Source of the DNA: Atherinomorus stipes
Taxonomy: Eukaryota; Chordata; Actinopteri; Atheriniformes; Atherinidae
Direction of reading: 5' to 3'
Assembly: GCA_023101725.1 (NCBI GenBank)
Contig: JALJCO010012682.1
Coordinates: forward strand, 1,054,001-1,118,000
Length of the DNA: 64,000 nt
Positions within the stretch are counted from its first letter, which is position 1. Every line of letters starts with the position of its first letter. Shown piece after piece: positions 1 through 12,400 of this stretch. Under the pieces are notes generated by a model. That model ran no database searches and was not told where the DNA came from. It saw nothing but the letters and a program-made list of their open reading frames with translations. A program made the position numbers and the translations under genes.

Positions 1-403
1 GGAGCTCATTGAACAAAAATGCTTTGTTTTGAACCAAAATGACAAAAGAACTGAGAAAGGGAGATAAATTCCCATGATTTGGACCAGCAGTGGCAGGTGC
101 TTTTTTTTTCTTTTTCCATAAAACAAAAATAACTTATGAACTCTTTCAAGTTTGCAGGACTATTTGAAACACATGGCCTGTGTAAATCAATGATTGGATC
201 TACAGCTCACCTTGTGTTTTAGACTTTTAAATGATTTGTTTCCATATCAAAGCAGGCATTACTTTGATTAAAGAGACAGGAAAATACCACTGATGTAGAA
301 TGAAGAAAACAGAGCAAAAGTGAATTGGGGCAAATGCATTTTTAAGATTTCAATTTTCAGTGTGGACCAGGTTATTCAGTCACAGTCATTATGGAAGGCC
401 ATT
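1..403 (-). other. caprin1: caprin1 3' UTR, continuing past the window edge
   Basis: Sequence after the caprin1 stop on the minus strand. I find no AATAAA or ATTAAA here on that strand, so the transcript probably ends left of base 1. No other feature is seen. Confidence 0.55.
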
Positions 404-490
404 TCAAGATCGCATTGCTTGAGTGCTGCCTCTTGACACTCCTCTGGGTCCCTGGCCAGCTCCACGCTTATAGTTTTGTTGGTAACCGTC
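404..490 (-). CDS. caprin1: caprin1 coding exon 17, last seen (residues 663-690)
   Basis: After a CTCCAG acceptor the exon reads DGYQQNYKRGAGQGPRGVSR and then GSTQAMRS with a TGA at 406-404. The first part is the conserved caprin-1 tail. The final eight residues are not the mammalian RGRGGPPRPNRG ending; mammals have a splice variant that stops early near the same place. No convincing GT donor lies at the divergence point, so this stop is called as read. A further exon left of base 1 cannot be excluded. Confidence 0.82.
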   Translation of the reverse strand, partial: DGYQQNYKRGAGQGPRGVSRGSTQAMRS

Positions 491-3400
491 CTGGAGCAGC
501 AGCAGAGAAAGAAACACATTAGGATCTGAACCAACAGACAGCAAAAATGCTTTAACAATGTCTGTCTGATGATTAAATGGTTCTATCATACCCTCTGATA
601 GCTCCCATTTGAGTAGTCTCGAGGTGTGTTAAACTGAGTCTGTCCATATCCAGAGTTTGGAGTGTTGGTGAAAGGAGGTCGATAACCGTCATAGCCGCCT
701 GGAAATACAAAGATTTAAACTTAGATACTTCATTTACAAATCTAATGCCAGTACATTATATCAAAAAGCAACTCACTGAATTTTTTAAAACGTCCTCCAG
801 CATAAACCAAACCAGAGTCATGCACAGGTCCAATTTTACAAACCTGCACCCACCCAACCCAACCCGTGGACATTTTACAGCCCAGACCACACAATATTTA
901 ATCCGTGACCTGACCCGCACATTAACACAAATAGCCGTCCCTCCCTTTACTGCATTACTTTTTCATTCGTTCTTATATGCAATAGCTTACTGCTGTTTTG
1001 TTACATTTTCATATACAATAAGAAAAAGAACACCACAGTAGGCTCAACAGGCTATATCTGAAGGTTTATTTCAAGGAGCACTTGGTCTTAACATTTTTTT
1101 TTAACTTGCATAATATCGCCCTCAACCGCTAGACTGCGTAAAAACTTCACATGGGCTGCACCGGATGCAGAGATGGTGAGAAAATCCCCTCCAAAAACTC
1201 TCTAGCAGGGCCTGACAATAAAAATGCACCTGAGCGTAAAACACTTGTAATGTTTACAAAAAAAAAAAAAAGAGGAAGAAGAAGACCCAAGTAAGGAAAA
1301 AAAGATCCTGTTGTCATCCACATCGCACTAAATAAATTTCACGGGTATGGACGCGGGCAATTATTTAATCTGTAATCTTTACCCACAAAACTGCATGTTT
1401 GCGGGTTACCCGTTGGGTACCCAACTTGTTGCAGGTCTCACATGTAAAACTCCTCGGTGAGAATCCAAACTGTCTTCAGTTTCACACCCTTAATTCTGCT
1501 CAAACACTCAACTTAAGGGCTTGATCAAGTTTGCAAAGAGCTAACAATGTTAAGCAAATACAACTTAAGTTTGGCAGAAAGAAAATGGCTCCACAAAAAT
1601 TAAAATCACATGGTGCAAAGGTTCTGGATTGTCTTGAGGAACTGGGTCATGACTGCAGGATGGAGACTGCAAAAATGCACCACGAATGAGCACAACTACA
1701 GGCAAGAAGAAGCCAAACTTCCTTATGGCTGATAAATCTGTCAGCTCAGTGTCTGAATGAGGAATTTTACAAAAAAAATGTTTTTGACCAAATCTTTGCA
1801 CTGTTCGACACAGCAATATGAGCATCACTTTCAACATGTCACCAGTCAGAAATATGTGCATGATATTGGCAGGACATAAATTATAGGATGTAATCAGATT
1901 AGACAAAGGTATGGATTCATTTGGAGGACTGTGCTTTGACTGCCAGTCTCTAAGTCAAATAGCCGCAATATGTGGTTACCACACAAAGACCATACCATCT
2001 TGGCAGTAAAGGGGTGCTGGACATTTGATTTTGACATAATATCTATTTGTTCTTTAAATTATTTGTGTCATAGGTATATTAGCAGCCTAATAATTCTGTT
2101 AAGTATGGCAGAACGCAAGGAGGGCCAGACAGTCGGGTTTAAATCGCATTCTCCCGATGAGCGAGTTGTGTGCTGAGCATTCAGCCAAAGAGACGTCTCT
2201 ATGACCAAGTAGCCCGAGCGCATGATGACAGGACCCTCAACTGTCACATAATCATCATTTTTGTGGCTTCTGATGCTGATTTACAACATCAGTCTGTCAA
2301 GGTTGGCAACAATCGACTGCTGCAGACATGAACACTGCCTCTACTCCCGGGCGTAATGAACTGGATCGCGGTCTCGTGCATCAGCTACTGAGTGCACATG
2401 TGGAGCAGCTCCTCAATGAACAGGATGACATGTCAGGGGAAGACACTGTATCATTCCAAGAAGTTGTAGAATAATCATGGCTGTAAAGTTCTGCACATTC
2501 CCTCCACACCATCCAGAGATTCTCCTGTTGGCTTTATTGTAAACGAGGCGAGGAGCGCACCTCTCCTGATAACATGATTTCCTGACAACTTCTAAAGAGT
2601 CAGACAGTAACAGGTGCAGTAGACCACGGCCCTTTCAGTGGCAAGATTTATTTATTTAGGTCAGATCTTGTTTTATTTTGGGACATTATAAACTTTACCT
2701 GGAGACTGTGTCTCAGCAGCGCAGCCTCATCGCCTTTTGCTGCGCACTTTAACTTTTGCTTACTTTCTGTGTTACATGGATATACAACTTTGTACTTTGC
2801 TATGAGCCTATTTTTTGTTGTTGTGTAAATACTTTATTTATTCAGAAGGTTATTCTATTGGAATTCTACTTTGTATGTTTGACATTTGGACTGTGTGCGG
2901 CAGAGCACACACAGACTGTTAAACCCTTTTTATTCTCTTTCCCAACTTTAAATTGTTGAGCAAAGAAACCAAAAAATATTAGGTTTATCCCCGCAGTGTT
3001 ACCTAAAAGATAAAAATCAAATTAATGAATTGTTTCATACCAACATACCTTGTAATTTTCATTTTGTTTAATATTTGAATAAATAAATGAGGGACTGTAA
3101 ACGAGCAGACACGTTTTACAGCCAAACCAATGATATAGAAAAAAAAGTTGGAGACTGTCCTATTGTTGTTATCTTATGCCAAGTGAAAAGTTAAATTTAT
3201 TTAATGGGGTGTTATAACTCTTTCTCTGGAGCAGAAAAAGACGCAAATGAGATTATGAATCAATGAGGGGGAAAAAAACAAAACATGATTCAACGATTTG
3301 TCAAGGAAAGGCATGATCTGACGAATCAGGTTCAACTATGAAGATTCTTAGTTGGGGACACCCCTAATCCAGAGAGATGTTGGTGCTGTAAATAAGAGAG

Positions 3401-6400
3401 ATCTACTAGGGTCAAGAGCTACACATACACACAGTTGTCAGCAAACAGGCAATGTTAAAACAACAAAAACACAAAAACAGGAAATATACAGGATAACAAC
3501 TGCCTAGGGCTGAGCAACATGGCCTAAAAATAAAAATCACAGATTCTTGCAAAAAAGAAACCAAAACAAAAAGCTTTTGCCAAAGCTCTTCCACCATTTA
3601 AAATGGCTGCATAACTTGCATCATAATGGATTAGATTTATATCGTGCTTTTTCTTGCGGGGCACTCAAAGCGCCCAGTGAGACCCCCACTGGAGGCAAGG
3701 CAGGTTAAATGTCTTGCCCAAGGACACAACGCCAGATGGCTGGGGGAAATCGGGATTTGAGCCGCTGATCATTCGATCATTGGCTGACCTGATCTACCAC
3801 CTGAGCCAATGCCGCCCCATCATCCAGGATAAAGTGTGGAAATAATTCCACTGATGTTCATAGTCTCTAAACAGGAGTTTGTGGGATGAAGCTGTCGACT
3901 GCATCTTCTGTAGAGCAGCATTTCAGTTATACAAGCAGCTTAATTCCACTGAAATCAGCATAAACTGCAAATTCGATTAATCAATGAAAATCAATTTATC
4001 ACCCAGCGCTGCAACTGCCCTTTTTACTGGTTAGTCCAATAAGAAGTTTTACTTGAAAAGAAAATCCGGGATCTTCTTCAGATAACTGAAACTAGGTAGG
4101 AAGCATGTTCAGTTATTCACACTGTCAGCCATTGTGTATTCAGGGTTAACATCTGTTTCAGGAATATGACAAGCTGATGAGTTACATAATTTAATTTAGT
4201 TTTTTTTACTTCCCACTTCTGATACAATATAATAGGGCTGGACGATTATGGAAAAAAATTATAATCACGATTATTTTGACTGATATTGAAATCACGATTA
4301 ATGTACACGATTATTTATTGATTTTATTAAAAAAGTGTTTATTGAACCACATAACTCAACTTGAAATATAACTTTTTTAAAAATTAAACCGAAAATAAAT
4401 TAGAAACAAGTAAAGGAGTAAAATAAGAATATTATTCAAAATAATAATAGCAATAAAAATGAATACTAAGTCTACATGCATTCCTGTTCTATACTCCCTG
4501 CAGTTTGCTTCCTATAACTCCACCAGTTTGTTCACTTCAGGATTAATCGTTTTTCTTCGATTACAGTGTTTTTTTTATTCTGAAAAGGCAAAATTGAAAT
4601 CACGATTAAAATTCGATTAATTGTCCAGCCCTACAATATAATTTGCGTTATTCAATATTTGAAAATAATAATTTGCAATACATCTCTTCAATTTCTACTT
4701 TCATTCATGGCATACTTCCAGTGCCAGCCCAACTAATAAGCTACAGCTGATGACAACTGCTGGACTGCCAAAATGTCCCAGTTGTGGCTCCAGCTGCTTT
4801 AAAAATTCTGTTTTTGTAAGTGCAAAAAACATTGGATGAGAAGCTTCTCACTCACGTCATGCAAATCCCACAAGAGTCAAAACCACAAACATACGTGTCA
4901 ATAGATCTTCAAATAATACACAAACATGATTTGTTTTTCTGAAAATTGGTTCAGCCCTGTTGGACTATAACATGAACTCTAGTAAATGCTGCTGATAAAA
5001 GATTAATAAACTATTATGCCAAATTCCATGTTTAAAACTAGCTTAAGTAAAAACACTTAGTGGCTGCAGGCATGAGCTAACCTCTGAATCCATTTGAAGA
5101 GCCTCTGTAGCCGTTGATCATGCCCCTGGCGTTGCGAGGTCCACCACGAGGCATGCCTCTGCTGTTGTAGAAAGACTGAGGCTGCCTGCCAAAGCCTGGG
5201 CCCTGCTGGGAAGGCTGTTGATGGCCTCCAGGCTGGTCTTGAGAATGGAAGGCACCAACTACTAAAGAAAAATGTGGGTTAGTGCCCCAAACCAGAGAAG
5301 TCATATTTCTGTCAAAGTCAAAGAATATATATTTGAAAGAGTAGACGATTCTGAAAAAAATCTGCCTACCAGACTGTAGTTGCTCTGGCTGCATCTCCGT
5401 CTGCTCCACAGGATGCTGTGACTGATTGCTGAAGGCCTGGTTGTAGCTGTTCTGGTACTGGCTGGCCTGGTTCAAGGCCTCCGTCTCGTTAGCTGGCGGG
5501 ACTGGAGCATTTAGGTTGAACACCTAAGGAATGACCAAAGGACACATTGTGCTGAAGGCAAAAAGCAGAAAAAGGTCACAAGCTCATTGGGTGTACAGTC
5601 TCTTACTACTCATTTAATGCATGTTGCTGCCTCCCTAAAGGACACTTAAAAATTAAAGCCATTAATGTAATACTGCTTTTACTTCAGAGGTCATACACAC
5701 TGTGTGCTGCAAGCAGCAGCTGCATCCACATGACAGGAATAATACTTCAGTATGACTAAATCTAAGGCTGATCACACTCCAGGATGACAGGAACAGCTGC
5801 AGAGTGGCATGCAAGCTCTAAATGTTACAATGGTACAATCACATACAAGCAAAAATGCTCCACATATACAATCTAAACTAATGATGGCCCTCAGAAACCA
5901 AGGAGTGCTCCTCTCTGTTATATTTGGCTGAACATGAAACAACAAACTACACATGTGAAAAATGAACTTCCCTACTCAGTGTGTTATTTGAGCACAGCCC
6001 CAAGGTCACAAATTTTGGGCTGCAAATGGACCATCGCTGACAGGCCCTTGTGGGCTTCAGCAGGTGATGACATTAATGTCGCGCAGACCCATACAGCCAA
6101 TCAGATGAGGCAGCCCTGAGTTTGCATTTAATCTTTAAATGGTTTCAATTACGGGATTTTTTTCTTTTAACATAAGAGACCGTTCTGGCTTTTTAGCTGA
6201 GAAACAGGAAGCGAGTGTCATCACAGTCTTACTGTCTGCATTGACTGGAATGGAGCTGCGTTGACATTGATGCCACTGCTGTGAGGAGCTTTGGAAACAG
6301 GCTGGAAAACCTGCGTCTGAGAGGCAGGAGGGAGAGCTGTGGAGGGGGGAGGCTGCTCTGATGACAACGACATGGATGTCTGTTGCAGAGGGGAGACAAT

Positions 6401-9400
6401 ACACATTGCATTTAGAGTTTGGAGATATATTGGCCTTCATTGATTGGCTAAATCTGTGACTAGTTTATTTTTCAAGGGAAACTTATTTTATCTTTCTGTG
6501 TCAAGAACTTTAGTTAATAATTGCCTTGTGAAGCATGTGCTAATAGTAATCTGCTCCACTTAGTTGGTCTGTGCACTGAACTTTTTCTGCCTTATTGTTG
6601 CCAATTTATCACAGAAAATTGACACAAAATCACAGCATGTCAAGAATCAGAGCTGGCATCTCTGTAGCAAATATCATCCTCATGTGTTCATTTCAAGGCT
6701 GCAAACTTTGTGGAATCTAGATTCCTTCAGCCAGAGGAAGTATCACCAGCACTGTTTGCAAAGGTGGAAATTGCCTCAAGAGCTTAATCAATAACACGTT
6801 AATAACACACTAATTCTAAACATGAGGTTTTTGCAAAAAGCTCTACTGAGACCACTTGCTTGAAATGACATGTAGAAAAGTGGGGAATCCTTATGTCCTG
6901 TACACACCACACATCTCCATGAATATAAATGACAGTAATTCATTGGAAAATTTAGTGTCTCCAGAGCTGCAGACTAGGAGCATTTAGTTACAATCTTTGG
7001 CTATTTTGAGACAGTGGATCTGAATATTTAAAATAGGCAGACCAGTGCAACTTTTAAACATGTCCCCTTTTCATTTCTAACAGATAAATCTTTTTCCGAC
7101 TGTTATATATCCACAGAAACATCAGGTTGAACTGAAGCAAAGGTGTGTGATGATGTGTGAATGACAGAGGGTGCAGGGCTATTATGGAACTGTAGACACA
7201 CTGCTCGGTCTGGACCACCACCCTGTAGCTCACCTGAAGAAGCTTCGGCACAATATTCAAAACAAAAATAAGTAAAAAAAAAAAAAAAAAACGCTGTGAC
7301 ACTACAGCCCCACATTTCTGATGAAAACAGGATGAGGAATCTCATGTTCAAAAGAAAAGACCTCCTTCTGTCATGAAATACAGGTGCAGTTTTTAAGGTT
7401 TATGTTAAGCAATGAATGACATTTCCCGAAATAAACAGTTTTATTTTTCAAGTAGGTTATAAGGATAAGGATATTCATGTCTTTGATTTAAAATATATTA
7501 ACCCTCTAGGTGCCAAAGTCGCATTATTGCGACAGGCAACATTACTGAATAAAACAGACCTTTTCTTTAAATCTATAGCCTGGTGCTGTTACTGCCTGGT
7601 TCTACTACATGGCCACGACATACAGCTTCACTCCTGATGTCATTTTTGAGTGTGTTTCTATGAGAAAAAAAGTCAGAGAAAAAAAGGTTTGAAACCCGAC
7701 ACCTGCTGTCTGGAAGTGCAGCTGCAGAGCGCAGGAGAGCATAGAGAGGGGAGAGAAAAGGCGGAAGCAGGAGCGAGTTGGAAAGAGTGAGAGACAGATA
7801 GCGACTTTTAAAATAAAAAACAAAATGCCTGGAGGCCTTTACAGTGAGGATGAGGTGCTGCACTGATCTTTGCCGATCGGGATTAGAAGGGGATGATCAG
7901 CCCTCCGATGATGATCCCTCGTTGGAGGCGAGTGACTGACGACGCAGTGCGCGCTCGCGCTGCACGAACTGTCACAAAGCACACTGATGATGGTGAGAGT
8001 TTTCTCTGCCGCGGTGGTGGAAGAAAGAAAGAGGGGACGTGTGGGCAGAAGAGGGGATAATCAAAATAGGGGAGTAATTGATGATGGCTGGGAATATTTG
8101 AGAGGTGAGGAAGTGATCCATAAATGGATCAAAGACTGATGAGTCTGTGTGATATCGCAGAGACAAAGATCTCACAGATGCTCCTGCATGTGACTTCCTG
8201 TCTCTGTTTTTTAATGAGGATTTCTGGAACCTCATCACAAATTAAACTAACAGATATATTCACCAGTACCTAGACACACACAAACTCCAGCCGAACTGCA
8301 GATTTCATGGCTGGTATGATGTCACCATCGCTGAGATGGAAGCATTCATCTCACTGCATTTGTGCATGGGGCTTGTTGAAAACCTGAGATTGAGGACTAC
8401 TGGGCAGGATTTTGGCCAGTTTGCACACCTATCTTTGGCGAAGTGATGATAAGGAACAGATTTGAGATGAAATCATCCAATCTTTCCTCCACTTTGCAAA
8501 TAATGACCATGTAGAGAAGGGTTATCCAGGTTATGACAAATTATAAATCTATAAAAACAAACAAAAAAAAAAAAAACCCCATAAAAACTGTAATTTTACC
8601 TGTTGATATACAAATTGGATTAGCAAATATACTCCTATCAGATTTCTGTTCATTTATTCTGAGGATGAGATGATGGAAAAAAAAAAAAATCTGTGAAAAA
8701 ATGAAATGAAAAAAAAAAACTACTGTGTAAATATTTTCAGAATTCTGTTTGACTGAGTTTTACCTGCTGATATACAAATTATATTAGCAAATTTACCCCA
8801 ACCAAACTCCTGTTTCTTTATTTTGAGCATGAGATGACAGTGTAATTTTTTTCCTGTGTATAAATATGTTCAAAAAATCAGTTTTTTTTACTGAAAGCTG
8901 ACGTCACAATATGCAAATTACATGGGTAAGTTTACTCCCATCACAAATTTTAGGTCATTATAGATATTTTTCTCATTTACATTATGGATTTATCTCTCAC
9001 CACCTCCAAGTTACAGCATTTTGAAATCTTTAAGTCCGAATGGAATATTTTCCTAAACAAGCTCTGGCGCCTAGAGGGTTAATAAACTTGATATTTTTTT
9101 CTATTTAAGTTTTACTTTAAGATTTAATAAAAAAGACAGATCATTATTTCATTATACCTTCTGCATGTCTACATGGTAAATTATGAAAGTGATCCAAGTG
9201 CTGCTCCAAAATTTTGTGCTGGCATTTCTAAATTTTCATTTTGGAGTACCAGTGCTACTAGTGGAAAAGGTTAGTTTGGAGCACCAATACCACCAACCTT
9301 ACTTACAGAATGACTAGTAGACAAGTTTTCTTGGCTAGATAAAAAGATTCTAGTCATCATGAGAAATAATACATGCTGGTAATTAATGATCATTACCTTA

Positions 9401-12400
9401 ACAACAGTCCAACAAAACTCCAAAGCTGTATCCAAAACAAATAATCGGTGCACAACCTAGTTTACCTGGATGGGGTCGATGGGCTCTGTTGGGGGTCGAG
9501 GGTCCGGTGTGTGTGAGGTCTGATACATTGGGGGTGGTGTTGGGGAAACAATGGGGACCTGTAAATAGACAGAGGGGAGAAATTAAATTTTTCCAGTCTC
9601 CATGCCATTTCATTCATTTATGCATTTATTAAAAACAGAAAACAAATGCTTATGCTAGCTGTGTTATTACGTTCAGAGCTAAATACTTACTTGTGTGGGC
9701 TCAGGTTGCACAGGAACAGAGTTGGGTTGTGATAGCCGGGACTCGGGATGAACTAGAAACAACTGCACTTTAGTTGAACAGAATCCTCAATGGTTGCTTT
9801 TAGATGTCATAGCTGCATATCAAATGACATAAGAATAGCATTTCTCTTTTTCAAACATACCTGGAGGACAAACCATCTGTGGTACGTCCATGTTTTGAGT
9901 GGGTTTCATAGGCTGCGCTGATACAATGGCTGGGTCAATGGGTTGTCCTTCAAACTCCAACATGGAGTCCTGAGAAAACAAGCAATTAGTACCTTGGCAC
10001 ATTGCAAGTACAAGTATTGATACAAGTATTGCAAGTACACATACATTACATATTACATTATTATCATCATCATTATTATCATATCATCATCATCATCATC
10101 ATTATTATTACATATACACATTACGTATACATACATACATAACATTGAAAGTAGCATTTTCTGAAAATCACACTTCACCTGCATAAAGTTGTATGTTCCC
10201 TGCATTTGTGCCATCAAGTCCTGTACGACTTGCTTCCTGGCCATGGGGTCAGTGGGCGGAACGGGAGACGTTAAGTTCATGGGGTGGGTCTCCAGGGCAA
10301 CAGGGGGAGCCGTAGGCTGCACAGGCTGCTGCTGCTGCTGCTGCTGCTGCAAGGCACTAACAGTCTGGGGGTAGAGGAGGGAGGAACAAACAGTGGGTAA
10401 GTGCTTTTGTTTTTTAAACTATGGATTAAAAATTACACAGGGAGATGCAGTCAAGCTTTTTACTCATGAGTCACACCCTGACCAGAGTGACAACTGAAAC
10501 ACCAAAAAGGTACAAAAACCCGCATTAGTCACAGGCAGAAGACTTATCATACCAGAGGCTGAAACTAGTCATCAGCAGCCAGCTCCCACTAAAGAACCTG
10601 TTTATAGTAACTCGCCTGTGCAAAAAAATGTTCCCCAGTTCTTCAAGAATGTTTTTGTGTGTTAATGGCATGTTAAAGAACATGAGTCAATAAATCACAA
10701 CAGTGAGATGAAAGAAAACAGTTACAGACACCAGCTTGTGTGAAATTTAAAAAACAATCACATGCTGAGAATATAACTGCTGTCGTTACAGCCACCCCAA
10801 CAAGGAAGTGTAATAAAACACTGCTTCTGGGTGAGCTGACAAAACGTTGGAAGAAATTGTCTTTTTGTATCCATGTAAAAGAAAGCAAGGCAACATCCAA
10901 TAGCTGGAGGCTAAATCTGGTACAATGAATCTTATCTCCGAGAGTTAAATATTTTTGTGCATGGTCCCAGAAAAATAAAAAAGAATATAATGCACGCACA
11001 AATAAACCCAACCTTAATACCACCCAACTGTTTCACACAAACTAGAGGGATGAAAGTGAAAGTGTTTTACAAAGAGGAGAGCAATAGCCGCTCAGTTACA
11101 GTTACGATTTCTAGTTGCTTCATGAAATCTTTTCACGTTCACTGTGGTAGTATTTATGGAAGCAGAAGTAGCTCACAATCACTCAGAGTGAATATTGTCT
11201 TAGAAATGACAACTGCTACTTGCAATCAAGTCCCAAATGGTTCAATCATTTAAGAACTTATGGTGCCACTTTAAAAAGCATGACAAAAACCCAGTGTTGC
11301 AAAAAGTTTCCTGAAAGACTTCAAGAGATTTGTCCATTTGAACCAATGGGCGTCCATTTGCCCAAATGAACTTAAACTCACATTTCCAAGTCTCTTACAA
11401 AAAACAAGAAGCTTTAAAGGAAAACATACGCAAACAGTGCATGATGCATGAAGAGGACATACACATACCAGATCCAGTCTTAATGAGCTAATACATTGTA
11501 ATGCAGTAATTTGTTAATGCTGCTCTTTTACTCACTATGCTCCAAACTTCATTATGCTTTAAATCTGTCACATGACAATACATGTCAGAGATCTTACTGA
11601 GCTTTTTACACATCATTACATGCATTAAATAGCCTGTATTCATTCTAGGGATGCACAATATTGGAATTTTGGACGATATCTGATATTTTAAAACTCATGT
11701 GGCTGACAACAGATATCGATACTGATATTAAAGCTAAAAAATAAATGATGTAATATTCATTCCTTATGCAAAATTAGAAAGAGACCTCAACTTGTGTTAT
11801 GTATAACAAGTCAATTTTAATGACAGTTGTTCAAACAAAACTAATAGGATATGTGCGTTATATCAAAAAATGACCTGGATTTTATTCTACCTGAGGAAAA
11901 ACAACCAAAACAAAAATAATACCCACAAACAGGGGAAATTTGGTTATTTACACAAATGACCATGTATGAACTCTATTCACACACAACATCCTCAGAGAAA
12001 CTGTCTTAAGAAGTTTTAATGTCTGTAAAAAAGAAGTTTTTGAAGAAGAAGTATTTTATTTTATTTTTTAGACTTTAGAAACAGCGGCCTGATCGGTTAA
12101 ATATAGGTGGGGTGGCCGATGTCCGATATTCAGTTTTAAGGCCGATACCGATAGGAGGACGATTATACTGTGCATCCCTAGTTCATTCATGTTTAGAAAT
12201 GGTTTCTGAAAATAATATAGTTTAAATGTCTCCACCAGGTAGCTTAAAGCTCCTTGGAAACATAATATTGCTCAAGCCAAGACTACTACAGGATACAGAG
12301 TTTGCATTCCAACATTTCTTCAACTTACCTCCGTTTCCCTGGTCCATTCATCACCCTGCTCCTTTTCACTGCCGCTGTAAGTGCTGTCTGGAATGAATTG

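Noticed and set aside
10189..10374. Plus-strand frame with poly-Cys
   Set aside because: Antisense of caprin1 exon 9; the Cys run is the reverse of the CAG tract.
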